Assembly (NCBI RefSeq): GCF_018780075.1
Contig: NZ_JADMKB010000134.1
Location: 1-41,977 of the forward strand
Reading direction: 5' to 3'
Origin: Hydrogenophaga sp.
GTDB taxonomy: Bacteria > Pseudomonadota > Gammaproteobacteria > Burkholderiales > Burkholderiaceae_C
DNA: 41,977 nucleotides
Shown: piece by piece, positions 21,601-28,203 of the stretch
Layout of the letters: every line of letters begins with the position of its first letter
Numbering within the stretch: the first letter of the stretch is position 1
Program-made: the position numbers and the translations under genes
Notes under the pieces: generated by a model
Database searches by the model: none
What the model saw: the letters and a program-made list of their open reading frames with translations, nothing else
What the model was told of the DNA's origin: nothing

Positions 21601-24254
21601 ACCTCCTGCGGTTCGACGAACTGTCGCCCGAGCAGCTCGACACGCTGCAGGCCCTGGCGCGCGTGCAGCTGCAGGCCGACGGCCAGGCCCTGTCGCACCA
21701 GGTGCGCGCCTGGTGCGACCGCCACGAGGCGCCGGTGCCGCGCCTGTGGAGCGGCCTGAGCGTGGCGCCCGAACCGGTGCCGCTGCGGCTGGCCGAGGCC
21801 GAGGCCTCACCGTCGCAGGGCCGGTTCACCGGGCCGCGCAGCGACTTCGCCTTCGAGGTCGGGGCCGGCCTGGCCCCGTCGCGGCCCTGGACCAACGTGT
21901 TGGCCAACCCCGGTTTCGGCGCCCTGGTGTCCGAGAGCGGCGGGGGCAACACCTGGGCGCTCAACAGCCGCCTGAACCAGCTCACCGCCTGGGCCAACGA
22001 CCCGGTGGCGGACCCGCCGTCCGAGTGGTTCCTGCTGCAGGACCGCCGCACCCGCGAGGTCTGGAGCCTCACCCCCTCGGCCTGGGGCACCGACGCCACG
22101 CGCTACCAGGTGGTGCACGCCCAGGGCCTCACCACCATCCGCCACCAGCGCGGCGATCTCGCCGTGTCGGTGAGCTGGTGTGTCGACGCGGACAGCGCGG
22201 TCAAGCAGGTGCGCATCCGGCTGGAGAACCTCGGCGCGGGCAAGGCACACCTGCGCGTCATCGGGCTGATGGAGTGGATGATGGGCGAGAAGCGCAGCGA
22301 CCGCGCCACGCTGCGCTGCAAGCCGTATTACGTGAGCCCGCCGGGCGCGGGCCTGATCGGCCTGCTGTGCACGCAGACGGAGGCCGCGGGCGGTTTCGGG
22401 GGCGGCACCGCGTTTTTCTGCGAGTCACGCGAAGGGGTGGACGACCCCGAGGGCCTGGACTGGACCTGCGACCGCCGGGCCTTCTTCGGCGCGCAGGGTC
22501 AGCTCGTGCTGCCGCAGCGCCTGGGGCAGCGCGGCGGGCAGGGGCTGGACCCGTGTGCCGCGCTGTCGCGGCCGGTCACGCTGCGCGCCGGCGCCACGCT
22601 GGAACAGGTGTTCCTGCTGGGTTATGCGCCCGACGCCGACGCGGCGCGCAGCCTGATGCGCCAGGCGCGCCAGACCACGGCCCCCGAGCGCGAGCGCGCC
22701 ACCCAGGCGCGCTGGGACGGCCTGCTCGGCGCCACGCAGGTGAGCACGCCCGACCCGCTGCTGGACGCCATGGTCAACCGCTGGCTGCTCTACCAGACCG
22801 TGTCCTCGCGCCTGTGGGCCAAGGCCGGCTTCTACCAGGCCGGCGGCGCCACCGGCTACCGCGACCAGCTGCAGGACGCGATGGCGCTGGTGTGGGCGCG
22901 GCCCGCGCTGCTGCGCGACCAGATCGTGCTGTGCGCCTCGCGCCAGTTTGAAGAAGGCGACGTGCAGCACTGGTGGCACGCGCCGGGCGGCGCGGGCGTG
23001 CGCACGCACTTCTCAGACGACCTGCTTTGGCTGCCCTACGCCACCAGCCACTACCTGCAGGCCACCGGCGACACGGCGCTGCTGAACCAGCCGGTGGCCT
23101 TCCTCGAAGGCCCGCCGGTGCCCGAAGGCGCGGAAGACCGCTACGACACGCCCGCCGTCAGCCCGCTGCAGGCCAGCGTGTACGAACACGGCGCGCGCGC
23201 CATCGACCACAGCCTGCGCGTGGGCGCCCACGGCCTGCCGCTCATGGGCGGTGGCGACTGGAACGACGGCATGAACCGCGTCGGCAGCGAAGGGCGGGGC
23301 GAGTCGGTCTGGCTGGCCTGGTTCCTGTGCAGCATCGTCACCGACTGGCTGCCGCTGGCGCAAGCGCGCGGCGAGCTCGAACGGGTGCAGCGCTGGGACG
23401 CCGCGCTCATGGGCTGGCGCCTGGCCCTGAACACCGCGGCCTGGGACGGCGCCTGGTTCAAACGCGCCTTCTTCGACGACGGCAGCCCGCTCGGCTCGGA
23501 CGGCCAGCCCGAGGCCCGCATCGACCTGATCGCCCAGGCCTGGGCCGTGCTGAGCGGGCAGACCCCGCCCGAGCGCCAGCGCCTGGCGATGGACGCGGTG
23601 GAGGCGCACCTGGTGGACGCCGAACAGGGCCTGATCCGCCTGCTGGAGCCGCCGCTGCAACACGCCAGCCCCAGCGCGGGCTACATCCAGGCCTACCCGC
23701 CGGGCGTGCGCGAGAACGGCGGGCAGTACGCCCACGCCGGCGTCTGGGCGCTGATGGCCGCGGCCCAGGTGGCGCTCGGTGAACCGGGCGACATCCACGC
23801 CCGCAACACGCCCTACCGCTACTTCACCTGCCTGAGCCCGGCGCACCGCGCGGCCCACCCGCGCTGGGGCGCGGCCTACGGCGTGGAGCCCTATGCGATG
23901 GCGGCCGACGTCTACAGCGCGCCGCCCTACACCGGGCGCGGGGGCTGGAGCTGGTACACCGGGGCGGCGGGCTGGCTGCACCGCGCGGCGCTGGAGTCCC
24001 TGCTGGGCCTGCACCTGAAGGCCGACGAGCTGTGGTTCACGCCCTGCCTGCCGGCGCACTGGCCGCGCGCCGAGCTCACGTTGCAGCGCGAGGGCCGCGC
24101 CATGCGTTTCGTGCTGGTGCGTGGCGAGCCGGTGTCCGCGCTGGCGGCCTGCGCCGAGCCCCATGCCCAGCTGCTGCAGGTGGCCGAGCGCCTGCGCTGG
24201 ACCGAGCTGCCGCAGCACTGCTGCTTCGTCGTTCCCCTGCCGACCGCCCGTTGA
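15645..24254 (+). CDS. ndvB: Cyclic beta-1,2-glucan synthase (NdvB/ChvB type)
   Basis: A 2869-residue inner-membrane enzyme that makes periplasmic cyclic beta-1,2-glucans from UDP-glucose, known for osmotic adaptation and surface roles in Rhizobiales. Its length fits the family (about 2800-2900). Order: an N-terminal soluble region (to about 410), helices near 415-465, a GT84 transferase domain (about 480-800, with DSDTQLP at D633/D635), helices near 818-860 and 947-990, a glycoamylase-like domain (about 1010-1500), beta-sandwich repeats, and a C-terminal GH94-type phosphorylase domain (about 1990-2860) with GGDWNDGMN (about 2536-2544). This phosphorylase part controls ring size in the known enzymes. 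It starts at GTG 15645, abutting the previous stop; ATG 15723 is a possible later start. It lies under promoter D. Confidence 0.92.
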   Translation: MADARWSAQWSWVPKRLERTLDAARGMALDPIRAELFGVERFEQHGRSLGATHRAGPARFGQATFYPRLQSNVRTLRAAHQFIALEAIDGNDISPAAEWLLDNFHLIEAQLREIREGLPPRYYRSLPVLQDAPLVGLPRIYGVAWAFVAHTDSAFDETLLVHFLDAYQDARELNQGELWALPTTLRVVLVENLRRLADRIASHKAARELASLCASRIHTLSLSTVMDMRELMDHRGVGQVFLSHLAQSLVGVVPAAGDSPLAQVRLWLQEAVPDLAALQTQQHAAQAADHLSVGNAVTALRLIGAADWAGVVTRTSRVVRVMLASPVFEAEDDATRNTTLHGIERLAAQSGQGEAAVAQVLLRLMGQHADHTALASHWLQGEGRAALEQALGLKPGAASLWRSTLKLSRTPAYLGALLVGTLLLVAALLHQPGWLAAGWPTQLGTVFVALLMLLPASEAVVAVVNRLISESVKPSHLPRLLLAGGIPPAARVMVVVPAMLTHRKGISQLVHRLQLHHLANAEAHAQFALLSDWADADTEHHPGDDELVQHAITELAALNARYPEAPGQPPRFLLLHRGRVQSATQRQWLGWERKRGKLEQLVAALATGTPGPFFDLGELSRMAPHTRYILTLDSDTQLPPGRLRTLVGVAEHPHNQPRLDETGRRVLQGYGILQPRVVPPLAGEGVRTAWQWLFDGQAGIDPYSAMSSDVYQDLFGEGSFTGKGLLHVATLHAVLADRLPTDQVLSHDLLEGALVRCAVVTDVTLIEPDPGHADAAAARGHRWARGDWQLLPFLLRHRHWPLSAINRWKLLDNLRRSLVAPALLLLIGLAMLGVGLSLPVALALTVAAYSAGPLMGALAGWVPGQWQRVGERFVATAALDLLRAVGGGLWHLALLQQQALMSLDAVLRTLHRLTRSRLHLLEWTTAEAAQAGLSTRLPATLRRHRAEPLAVLLWLGGLWLSALWLMGPPPSALAVLVLALWALAPLLVWRANTPWPRRRRALKAADRELLDGVARDTWRLFERCVDAQNHHLPPDNLQVAPYEIVAHRTSPTNIGLYLLSTACARRFGWIGTQELLTRLEATFATLQQMERHRGHFLNWYDTETLQPLLPRYVSTVDSGNLSAHLLAVAQACTELARDPHEVARGQQAIERSRQRLLPHGPLLQTLLHQPLPHTAIGRLLDTAQPPSHEAVACAAYHTLLVEAQAELGGLMQTRNPAIVNHAVTPQDQLRWLLADHLAMLGSAERDVAAHGAGCCERASGRLRALAGQLETMAWEADFRFLYHPKRHLLHIGFRLDEQQLDTSFYDLLASESRTTSLLAIAKGDVPVRHWAALGRPFFASGRRAVLRSWSGSMFEYLMPALVMAQPRDSALHEAGVSALQEQMAFVRGTVMPWGISESAYAGQDHTLAYQYAPQGVPRLALRRTPVAERVIAPYATALATQVDAGLACRNLRALSALAARGRYGFIEALDFTVARQAHGERFTPVHTFMAHHQGMSIVALANVLCGGVAQRWGMAHPRIEAVWSLLHERAPRELPGLPPPERQLQQGQARRTPDHVRTLHPGAQALEPTHLLSNGRYSVTLRANGAGWSCWDQTGITRWRDDALRDACGAFVYLRLGGSGAPVSVTRHPAPDPDATYQCRFQTDRVCFDASWPELRVCTTVWVSPEDDIELRKVVLVNRSSEPIELELISALDITLASHAADEAHPAFSNLFVQTDWLPAQQALRCVRRPRLQTERTLQAAHFVASAEGEVLGLRCQTDRARWLGRLHTPGQPLARMDAVPLLPTALHTGLDPVAALGVRLRIAPGAQATVTFGTAASDDAATLLAVVDKYRQPSYVERSSVVSATLAGIPAHAHRPRTDHLPALHALTTAMVLTLPRADAPAASATAAPAVPHRSDRRMLWRLGISGDRPLLLVHAAAPQGLGLLRVLALVLREWSRAGVACDVVVISREAHSYQMPLQRELALLREQHAADLQARPGLAVTGLHLLRFDELSPEQLDTLQALARVQLQADGQALSHQVRAWCDRHEAPVPRLWSGLSVAPEPVPLRLAEAEASPSQGRFTGPRSDFAFEVGAGLAPSRPWTNVLANPGFGALVSESGGGNTWALNSRLNQLTAWANDPVADPPSEWFLLQDRRTREVWSLTPSAWGTDATRYQVVHAQGLTTIRHQRGDLAVSVSWCVDADSAVKQVRIRLENLGAGKAHLRVIGLMEWMMGEKRSDRATLRCKPYYVSPPGAGLIGLLCTQTEAAGGFGGGTAFFCESREGVDDPEGLDWTCDRRAFFGAQGQLVLPQRLGQRGGQGLDPCAALSRPVTLRAGATLEQVFLLGYAPDADAARSLMRQARQTTAPERERATQARWDGLLGATQVSTPDPLLDAMVNRWLLYQTVSSRLWAKAGFYQAGGATGYRDQLQDAMALVWARPALLRDQIVLCASRQFEEGDVQHWWHAPGGAGVRTHFSDDLLWLPYATSHYLQATGDTALLNQPVAFLEGPPVPEGAEDRYDTPAVSPLQASVYEHGARAIDHSLRVGAHGLPLMGGGDWNDGMNRVGSEGRGESVWLAWFLCSIVTDWLPLAQARGELERVQRWDAALMGWRLALNTAAWDGAWFKRAFFDDGSPLGSDGQPEARIDLIAQAWAVLSGQTPPERQRLAMDAVEAHLVDAEQGLIRLLEPPLQHASPSAGYIQAYPPGVRENGGQYAHAGVWALMAAAQVALGEPGDIHARNTPYRYFTCLSPAHRAAHPRWGAAYGVEPYAMAADVYSAPPYTGRGGWSWYTGAAGWLHRAALESLLGLHLKADELWFTPCLPAHWPRAELTLQREGRAMRFVLVRGEPVSALAACAEPHAQLLQVAERLRWTELPQHCCFVVPLPTAR

Positions 24255-24274
24255 GCGGGCCGGCGGGGCGCCGG

Positions 24275-24880
24275 TCAGCCGCCGCGGCGCACCACCGGGA
24301 TGTTTTCCGTCGTGGCCGGGACCTTGGGGCTGTCCTTGTGGCTGGCGGTGCGAAACACCCGGTCCCAGAAACCGCTGGTGATGCCAAAACAACAGCCATG
24401 GGCCAGGTGGTGGTGTTTGGCGTGCCAGTATTTGCGGCGCTGCAGCCATTCGCTGCCGGGCGTCCCGTGGTGCAGGGCGTGGTGGGTGAGGGCGTAGGCC
24501 AGGTAGCCGAGCAACACCCCCAGCGTGACGGCGCCGCCGAGCCAGGGGCCCAGCAGCGCGATCGCGGGCAGGCACACCACCAGGCCGATCAGCGCGGCGC
24601 CCACCACGGTGGGCGCACAGACCAGGGCGGTCGGCTGGCGGTGGTGTTCGAGGTGCCAGCCCCTGAACAGCGGCAGGCGGTGCAGCACGAAGCGGTGCAG
24701 CGCGTATTCGAGGGGGCTCCAGGCCACGAGGCCCGCTGCGACGCCCGCGCCCATCTCCAGGCCCATGCCCGCCGGCGTTCGCCAGGCGAGCCACGCCCCC
24801 AGCGCGAGCACGGCGGCGGCGCCCCACGCGAAGTCGGCGTGGCTGTCGGTGTGGCGGTGTTCGAGCGGAGAAAACGGCAT
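24275..24880 (-). CDS. Fatty acid hydroxylase / sterol desaturase superfamily membrane protein
   Basis: A 201-residue integral membrane protein with the His-box pattern of the di-iron hydroxylase superfamily: HRFVLH (about 61-66), HLEHH (74-78), HHALHH (about 132-137) and HAKHHH (about 152-157). About four hydrophobic helices frame the boxes. These enzymes hydroxylate or desaturate lipids or carotenoids. The substrate here is unknown, although a membrane-lipid change under stress would suit its company. I chose the ATG at 24880 because AAGGA lies 7-8 bases upstream; an in-frame ATG at 24907 would add a polar leader. It converges on ndvB and is driven by leftward promoter E. Confidence 0.85.
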   Translation of the reverse strand: MPFSPLEHRHTDSHADFAWGAAAVLALGAWLAWRTPAGMGLEMGAGVAAGLVAWSPLEYALHRFVLHRLPLFRGWHLEHHRQPTALVCAPTVVGAALIGLVVCLPAIALLGPWLGGAVTLGVLLGYLAYALTHHALHHGTPGSEWLQRRKYWHAKHHHLAHGCCFGITSGFWDRVFRTASHKDSPKVPATTENIPVVRRGG

Positions 24881-24924
24881 GCAGGGTCCTTGGCTGCGCC
24901 CCGGCACCGGGGATCAGTGGAACC

Positions 24925-24966
24925 ATGGTGCCGCCCGGGAGGGGGTGCGTCTGTTCACTGACGCAC
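24925..24966 (-). promoter_or_regulatory. Class II Crp/Fnr-type promoter E (hydroxylase gene)
   Basis: Read leftwards the core is GTGCG-TCAG-TGAAC (24966-24953), followed by AGAC. The -10-like CACCAT lies at 24930-24925 with the standard spacing. Read rightwards no acceptable hexamer occurs at the right distance, so the site is assigned to the minus-strand gene. Confidence 0.6.
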
Positions 24967-24987
24967 ACAGCGAATCGATCCGGGTAT

Positions 24988-25029
24988 GTGCGGTGACGTA
25001 CATACGGCGCACACTGTGCTCCGCATACT
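24988..25029 (+). promoter_or_regulatory. Class II Crp/Fnr-type promoter K (crp-like gene 1)
   Basis: The core GTGCG-GTGA-CGTAC (24988-25001) has a -10-like CATACT at 25024-25029. It lies 35 bases from site E and faces the opposite way. It stands 89 bases before the first Crp/Fnr gene, which suggests autoregulation or cross-regulation. Confidence 0.65.
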
Positions 25030-25089
25030 CGAATAAGTCACACATTTGTTGGCACCCGAGGCAGCCACGCCCACACCACGAGACCACCC

Positions 25090-25809
25090 ATGGGAATCAG
25101 ACCCGACCAATCCAGCAACCAGTTGCTGGCCGCGATGCCCGAGGCCGAGTGGCAGCGCATCGCCCCCCTGCTGGAGGCGGTGGACCTGCCGCTGGGTCAG
25201 GTGCTGTACGAATCGGGCGCCAAGATGAGCCACGTGTACTTCCCCATCAACGCCATCGTCTCGCTGCTGTACGTGATGGAAAACGGCGCGTCGGCCGAAA
25301 TCGCGGTGGTGGGCAACGAAGGCCTGGTGGGCATCGCGCTCTTCATGGGCGGCGAAACCACGCCCAGCCGCGCTGTGGTGCAGAGCGCGGGCCAGGGCTA
25401 CCGCCTGCGGGCGGCCGACATCAAGGAAGAATTCAACCGCTCCGGCCCGGTGCTGCACCTGCTGCTGCGCTACACCCAGGCGCTCATCACCCAGATGGCG
25501 CAGACCGCGGTGTGCAACCGCCACCACTCGCTGGACCAGCAGCTCTGCCGCTGGCTGCTGCTGAGCCTGGACCGCCTGAGCGGCAACGAACTGGTGATGA
25601 CGCAGGAGCTGATCGCCAACATGCTGGGCGTGCGCCGCGAAGGCGTGACCGAGGCGGCCCTCAAGCTGCAGAAGCTCGACCTCATCCGGTACGCGCGCGG
25701 CCACATCACCGTGCTCGACCGCGACGGTCTCGAAGCCCGCGTGTGCGAGTGTTACGCCGTCGTCAAGACCGAGTACGACCGGCTGCTGCCCCGGCGGCTC
25801 GCGGTGTAG
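25090..25809 (+). CDS. Crp/Fnr-family transcription regulator 1
   Basis: A 239-residue regulator with a cyclic-nucleotide-binding-like beta-roll (about 15-120), a long dimer helix (about 125-150) and a C-terminal winged helix-turn-helix (about 165-225). The turn-helix is MTQELIANMLGVRREGVTEAA, in which the recognition helix keeps the Arg-Glu pair of CRP (RREGVT). The beta-roll lacks the Arg/Ser phosphate-binding cassette of true CRP and has no FNR-type cysteine cluster, so the ligand is unknown. It resembles the large uncharacterised Crp subfamily with GVRREGVT. Two promoter sites of the shared type lie just upstream. It is the best candidate to read the GTKCG-N4-CGCAC motif. Confidence 0.9.
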   Translation: MGIRPDQSSNQLLAAMPEAEWQRIAPLLEAVDLPLGQVLYESGAKMSHVYFPINAIVSLLYVMENGASAEIAVVGNEGLVGIALFMGGETTPSRAVVQSAGQGYRLRAADIKEEFNRSGPVLHLLLRYTQALITQMAQTAVCNRHHSLDQQLCRWLLLSLDRLSGNELVMTQELIANMLGVRREGVTEAALKLQKLDLIRYARGHITVLDRDGLEARVCECYAVVKTEYDRLLPRRLAV

Positions 25810-25868
25810 GGCCTGCCCACACGGTTCGATCTGCCCGACCCCACCCTGACCACGACCCGGAGCCCTGA

Positions 25869-26072
25869 ATGATCACCGTTGCCAACCGCGCCACCCCCCC
25901 GCCGCTCACCCTGGAGCAGCAGGAAAACGCCATGACCAGCGAGGGCGCGCCGCCCGCGGGCCAGATGCCCGGGCCGATCCACCCGCGGCCCACGCCCACC
26001 GACCCGATCACCCGCGTGACCCTGCACCTGGAGCCCGCCCCGGACCGTTCAAGGTACGTGATCAAAAGCTGA
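25869..26072 (+). CDS. Small hypothetical protein, 67 residues
   Basis: Unknown function. It is a Pro-rich, polar protein (MITVANRATPPPLTLEQQ...) ending in ITRVTLHLEPAPDRSRYVIKS. It has no signal peptide or membrane helix. A GGAG ribosome-binding site sits 6 bases before the ATG at 25869. It starts 59 bp after the Crp-like gene 1 stop and may share its transcript. The Pro-rich half makes chance coding possible. Confidence 0.45.
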   Translation: MITVANRATPPPLTLEQQENAMTSEGAPPAGQMPGPIHPRPTPTDPITRVTLHLEPAPDRSRYVIKS

Positions 26073-26142
26073 AGCCGACGGTGGCGTGCCGGGGTGCGCG
26101 CCCCGGTTCACCCCGCGGGCCGGTGTGCGCTGAAGCGGCGCC

Positions 26143-26832
26143 TCAGCGGGCGCTGCTGGCGCCCGGCGCCTGGGCCAGGCTGGCGAGCCACGCGCACAGC
26201 GCCACCAGGACCATGAGGTCCAGCACGGCGCAGAAGCACAGGTAGAGCAGGGGCATGAAGAGGGCCGGGAAGTGCTGCACCACCACCGCGTGCAGCAGGG
26301 CCTGGTGCGGCAGCATGACCGCGAAGTACGCCATCACGAGCACCGGGCAGAGCAGCTTCTGGTGCAGCGGCACGCGCAGCACGCCCCGGCCCAGCGCCAG
26401 CAGCAGCGGCAGCGGCAGGGCCAGCATCAGGCAGAAGCCCGCGTTGAGCAGCGTGGCCAGGTGGCCGGTCATGGCGGCGGCCGTGACCACGCCGGTGAGC
26501 GCGTCGGGCACCAGCGCGCCCGCGGGGCCCGCCTGCCACTCCAGCGAGGTGGTGGCACCCTGTCGCACCAGGCCCAGCGGCAGCGCCAGGCGTTCGCTCC
26601 ACCACAGCATCGTGCCGTGCCAGGCGGCCATCAGCTGGGGCTGGAGGGCCAGCAGGGCGGCGCTGGGCAGCACCGCCAGGAGCAGCAGCTCCAGCGCGCC
26701 GCGCGGGGTCGTGCACAGGCTGAAGGCGCCCCGTTCGCCCCCGCTGCGCCGGGCGTCGGCCAGCCGCGCGCTGGCGCCACGGATGGCGTCGCGCTCGGCC
26801 GGCCCCGGGACGAGCAGGTTGGCCGGGCTCAT
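26143..26832 (-). CDS. Multi-pass membrane protein paired with bactofilin-like gene
   Basis: A 229-residue integral membrane protein of unknown function. A polar N-terminus (about 45 residues) leads to about five hydrophobic helices (near 48-66, 110-128, 133-150, 163-182 and 190-218). I recognise no motif. It starts at ATG 26832, overlapping the stop of the bactofilin-like gene (ATGA), so both proteins are made together. The pairing suggests a membrane anchor or partner for the polymer-forming protein. It converges on the 67-residue gene. Confidence 0.75.
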   Translation of the reverse strand: MSPANLLVPGPAERDAIRGASARLADARRSGGERGAFSLCTTPRGALELLLLAVLPSAALLALQPQLMAAWHGTMLWWSERLALPLGLVRQGATTSLEWQAGPAGALVPDALTGVVTAAAMTGHLATLLNAGFCLMLALPLPLLLALGRGVLRVPLHQKLLCPVLVMAYFAVMLPHQALLHAVVVQHFPALFMPLLYLCFCAVLDLMVLVALCAWLASLAQAPGASSAR

Positions 26833-27854
26833 GCCAGCCCCCAGACCAGACCGGCCCGCGCGGCGCGAACGCTGCCGTGCGCGGTCACGCCGTCCTCGGC
26901 CAGGATCACCTGGGCGCTCATGCGCGTGGGCGCGCGCAGGCTGCCCAGCCGCACACCGACGCCGAGCCGCAGCATCGATTCGGCCACCAGGGGGCCGCCG
27001 ATCACGGCCTCGTTGAACACCCGGATGCTGTGGTCCGAGACGACGCTGCCGGTGACGTGCGCGTGTTCACCGATCACGATGCCCTTGTGCGCTTTCACAT
27101 CGCCGTCCAGCAGCGCACCCGCGCCGATCGACAGCACGCCGGTGACCAGCAGCGAGCCGGTGAAGTGTTGGCCGCCCTGGATGAGGCAGTCGCCGTCGAC
27201 CTGCCAGCCATCCTTCCCCCAGGGCCGTGCGTCCGTGAGCGGCGCGTGCGCCGGGAGCCGGCGTTTGCGCAGGTCCTGGTCGGGGTGTTCGTGGGTGCGC
27301 GGCCGGCCAAACATGATGACCGGCGCCTGCACCCACTGGAAGCAGCAGTCGTGGGCCAGCGCGATGCCGTGGTCCGACGTGAGGCGGCGCGCGGCCACGC
27401 AGGATTCGCCCAGCAGCAGCGTCTTGTCGGCATGGGCCCAGGACCGGACCCGGCTGCGCGGGCCGAACACCAGGTGGCCGTCGGCCAGCACCTCGTGGAA
27501 GTCGCTGTTTTCGCGCAGCCGCAGGTCGGCGGCGTGCGCCGGCCTGTGGCCGTGCAGGCCCGGGTCGGCGTGCGGGGTGCGGGCGACGGGCACCAGGCGG
27601 CGCTGGAGGGCGGCCAGCGGCCGGTGCCCGCGAACCAGGGCCTGCTCCAGCGATTCGCCGGCGGGCGGCCCGCCGCTGCCCAGCAGGGTGCTCACCTGCC
27701 GCAGCAGGCGCAGCGGGCTGGCCGGGTCGCCGCCGCGGGCCTTGCGGTGGGTGGGCCACGGCCACACCCGCCAGGCGGGGTAGAAGGGCAGCAGCAGCAG
27801 CGCGGCGCAGGTGAGCAGGAACAGGGTCAGCACGAGACCCGGCGCGGTGTTCAT
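26829..27854 (-). CDS. Bactofilin-like polymer-forming protein with N-terminal membrane anchor
   Basis: A 341-residue protein with an N-terminal hydrophobic helix (about 6-26, LVLTLFLLTCAALLLLPF). A polar linker leads into a repeated beta-helix-like region. The C-terminal part (about 215-335: DGDCLIQGGQHFTGSLLVTGVLSIGAGALLDGDVKAHKGIVIGEHAHVTGSVVSD) has the hydrophobic-turn spacing of bactofilins, the cytoskeletal scaffolds that self-assemble in bacteria. An N-terminal helix plus a long middle domain is unusual for short bactofilins, so it may be a specialised variant. The ATG at 27854 follows GGAAGG. A short upstream reading frame overlaps this start. Promoter H lies about 190 bases upstream. 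Confidence 0.75.
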   Translation of the reverse strand: MNTAPGLVLTLFLLTCAALLLLPFYPAWRVWPWPTHRKARGGDPASPLRLLRQVSTLLGSGGPPAGESLEQALVRGHRPLAALQRRLVPVARTPHADPGLHGHRPAHAADLRLRENSDFHEVLADGHLVFGPRSRVRSWAHADKTLLLGESCVAARRLTSDHGIALAHDCCFQWVQAPVIMFGRPRTHEHPDQDLRKRRLPAHAPLTDARPWGKDGWQVDGDCLIQGGQHFTGSLLVTGVLSIGAGALLDGDVKAHKGIVIGEHAHVTGSVVSDHSIRVFNEAVIGGPLVAESMLRLGVGVRLGSLRAPTRMSAQVILAEDGVTAHGSVRAARAGLVWGLA

Positions 27855-27919
27855 GAATGCCCTTCCGCCCTGCGGGCTGCGGGGTGCGCTGGCTGGGGGC
27901 GGCCCGGCGCGGCGCTCAT
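27851..27919 (-). CDS. Possible 22-residue leader peptide overlapping bactofilin start
   Basis: ATG at 27919 after GAGGGG at a good spacing; the frame (MSAAPGRPQPAHPAARRAEG...) stops with TGA overlapping the bactofilin ATG (ATGA). It arises because the ribosome-binding region and start of the bactofilin-like gene are tandemly duplicated (27851-27882 and 27916-27947). It may couple or tune translation, or be a harmless by-product of the duplication. Confidence 0.35.
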   Translation of the reverse strand: MSAAPGRPQPAHPAARRAEGHS

Positions 27920-27947
27920 GGATGCCCCTCAGCCCTGCGGGCTGCGG
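27851..27947. repeat. Imperfect tandem repeat, period 65 bp, at bactofilin start
   Basis: Two about 32-bp units (27851-27882 and 27916-27947) share TCATGRATGCCC and GCCCTGCGGGCTGCGG with about four mismatches. Each carries a start codon and a ribosome-binding sequence on the minus strand. Confidence 0.75.
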
Positions 27948-28016
27948 TGCGGGGCCTCGCGGCCCGCCGCGAATGGCGGTTGTGTATCACGGTGTGTCCC
28001 TTGCCATGGAGTGGCG

Positions 28017-28058
28017 ATTCTGTGGAGGCCACGCAGCGGGGTCTGTGCGTCAGCGTAC
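28017..28058 (-). promoter_or_regulatory. Class II Crp/Fnr-type promoter H (bactofilin operon)
   Basis: Leftward core GTACG-CTGA-CGCAC (28058-28045) followed by AGACCCC; the -10-like CAGAAT lies at 28022-28017 at the standard distance. The gap 27855-28203 (349 bp) otherwise holds the leader frame, the tandem repeat and the ompA terminator hairpins. Confidence 0.7.
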
Positions 28059-28124
28059 ACAGTGATACAGGTGTCAGCGGATGTGTGCGTCGCCGCGGCG
28101 TCGGGCGCAGGGCCTCCACGCGAC

Positions 28125-28160
28125 AAGGCCCGCCACCGGTGGTGCACCGGGGCGGGCCTT
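28125..28160 (-). terminator. Hairpin terminator, second after ompA
   Basis: A perfect 10-bp stem AAGGCCCGCC / GGCGGGCCTT encloses a 16-base loop that can itself pair. It lies after the 28168-28193 hairpin and downstream of the OmpA-like gene on the minus strand. Confidence 0.65.
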
Positions 28161-28167
28161 CGACGCA

Positions 28168-28193
28168 GCCCCTGCCGCTCACGCGGCAGGGGC
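28168..28193 (-). terminator. Hairpin just after ompA stop
   Basis: A perfect 11-bp GC stem GCCCCTGCCGC / GCGGCAGGGGC with a 4-base loop, starting about 10 bases after the OmpA-like stop codon. It lacks a T-run and probably works together with the second hairpin. Confidence 0.6.
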
Positions 28194-28203
28194 GCGAGGA
28201 CGT

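Noticed and set aside
16419..21725. A very long open frame antisense to the glucan synthase (about 1770 codons)
   Set aside because: It mirrors the real gene because of extreme GC content, and its translation is low-complexity His/Gln/Arg-rich sequence with no domain.
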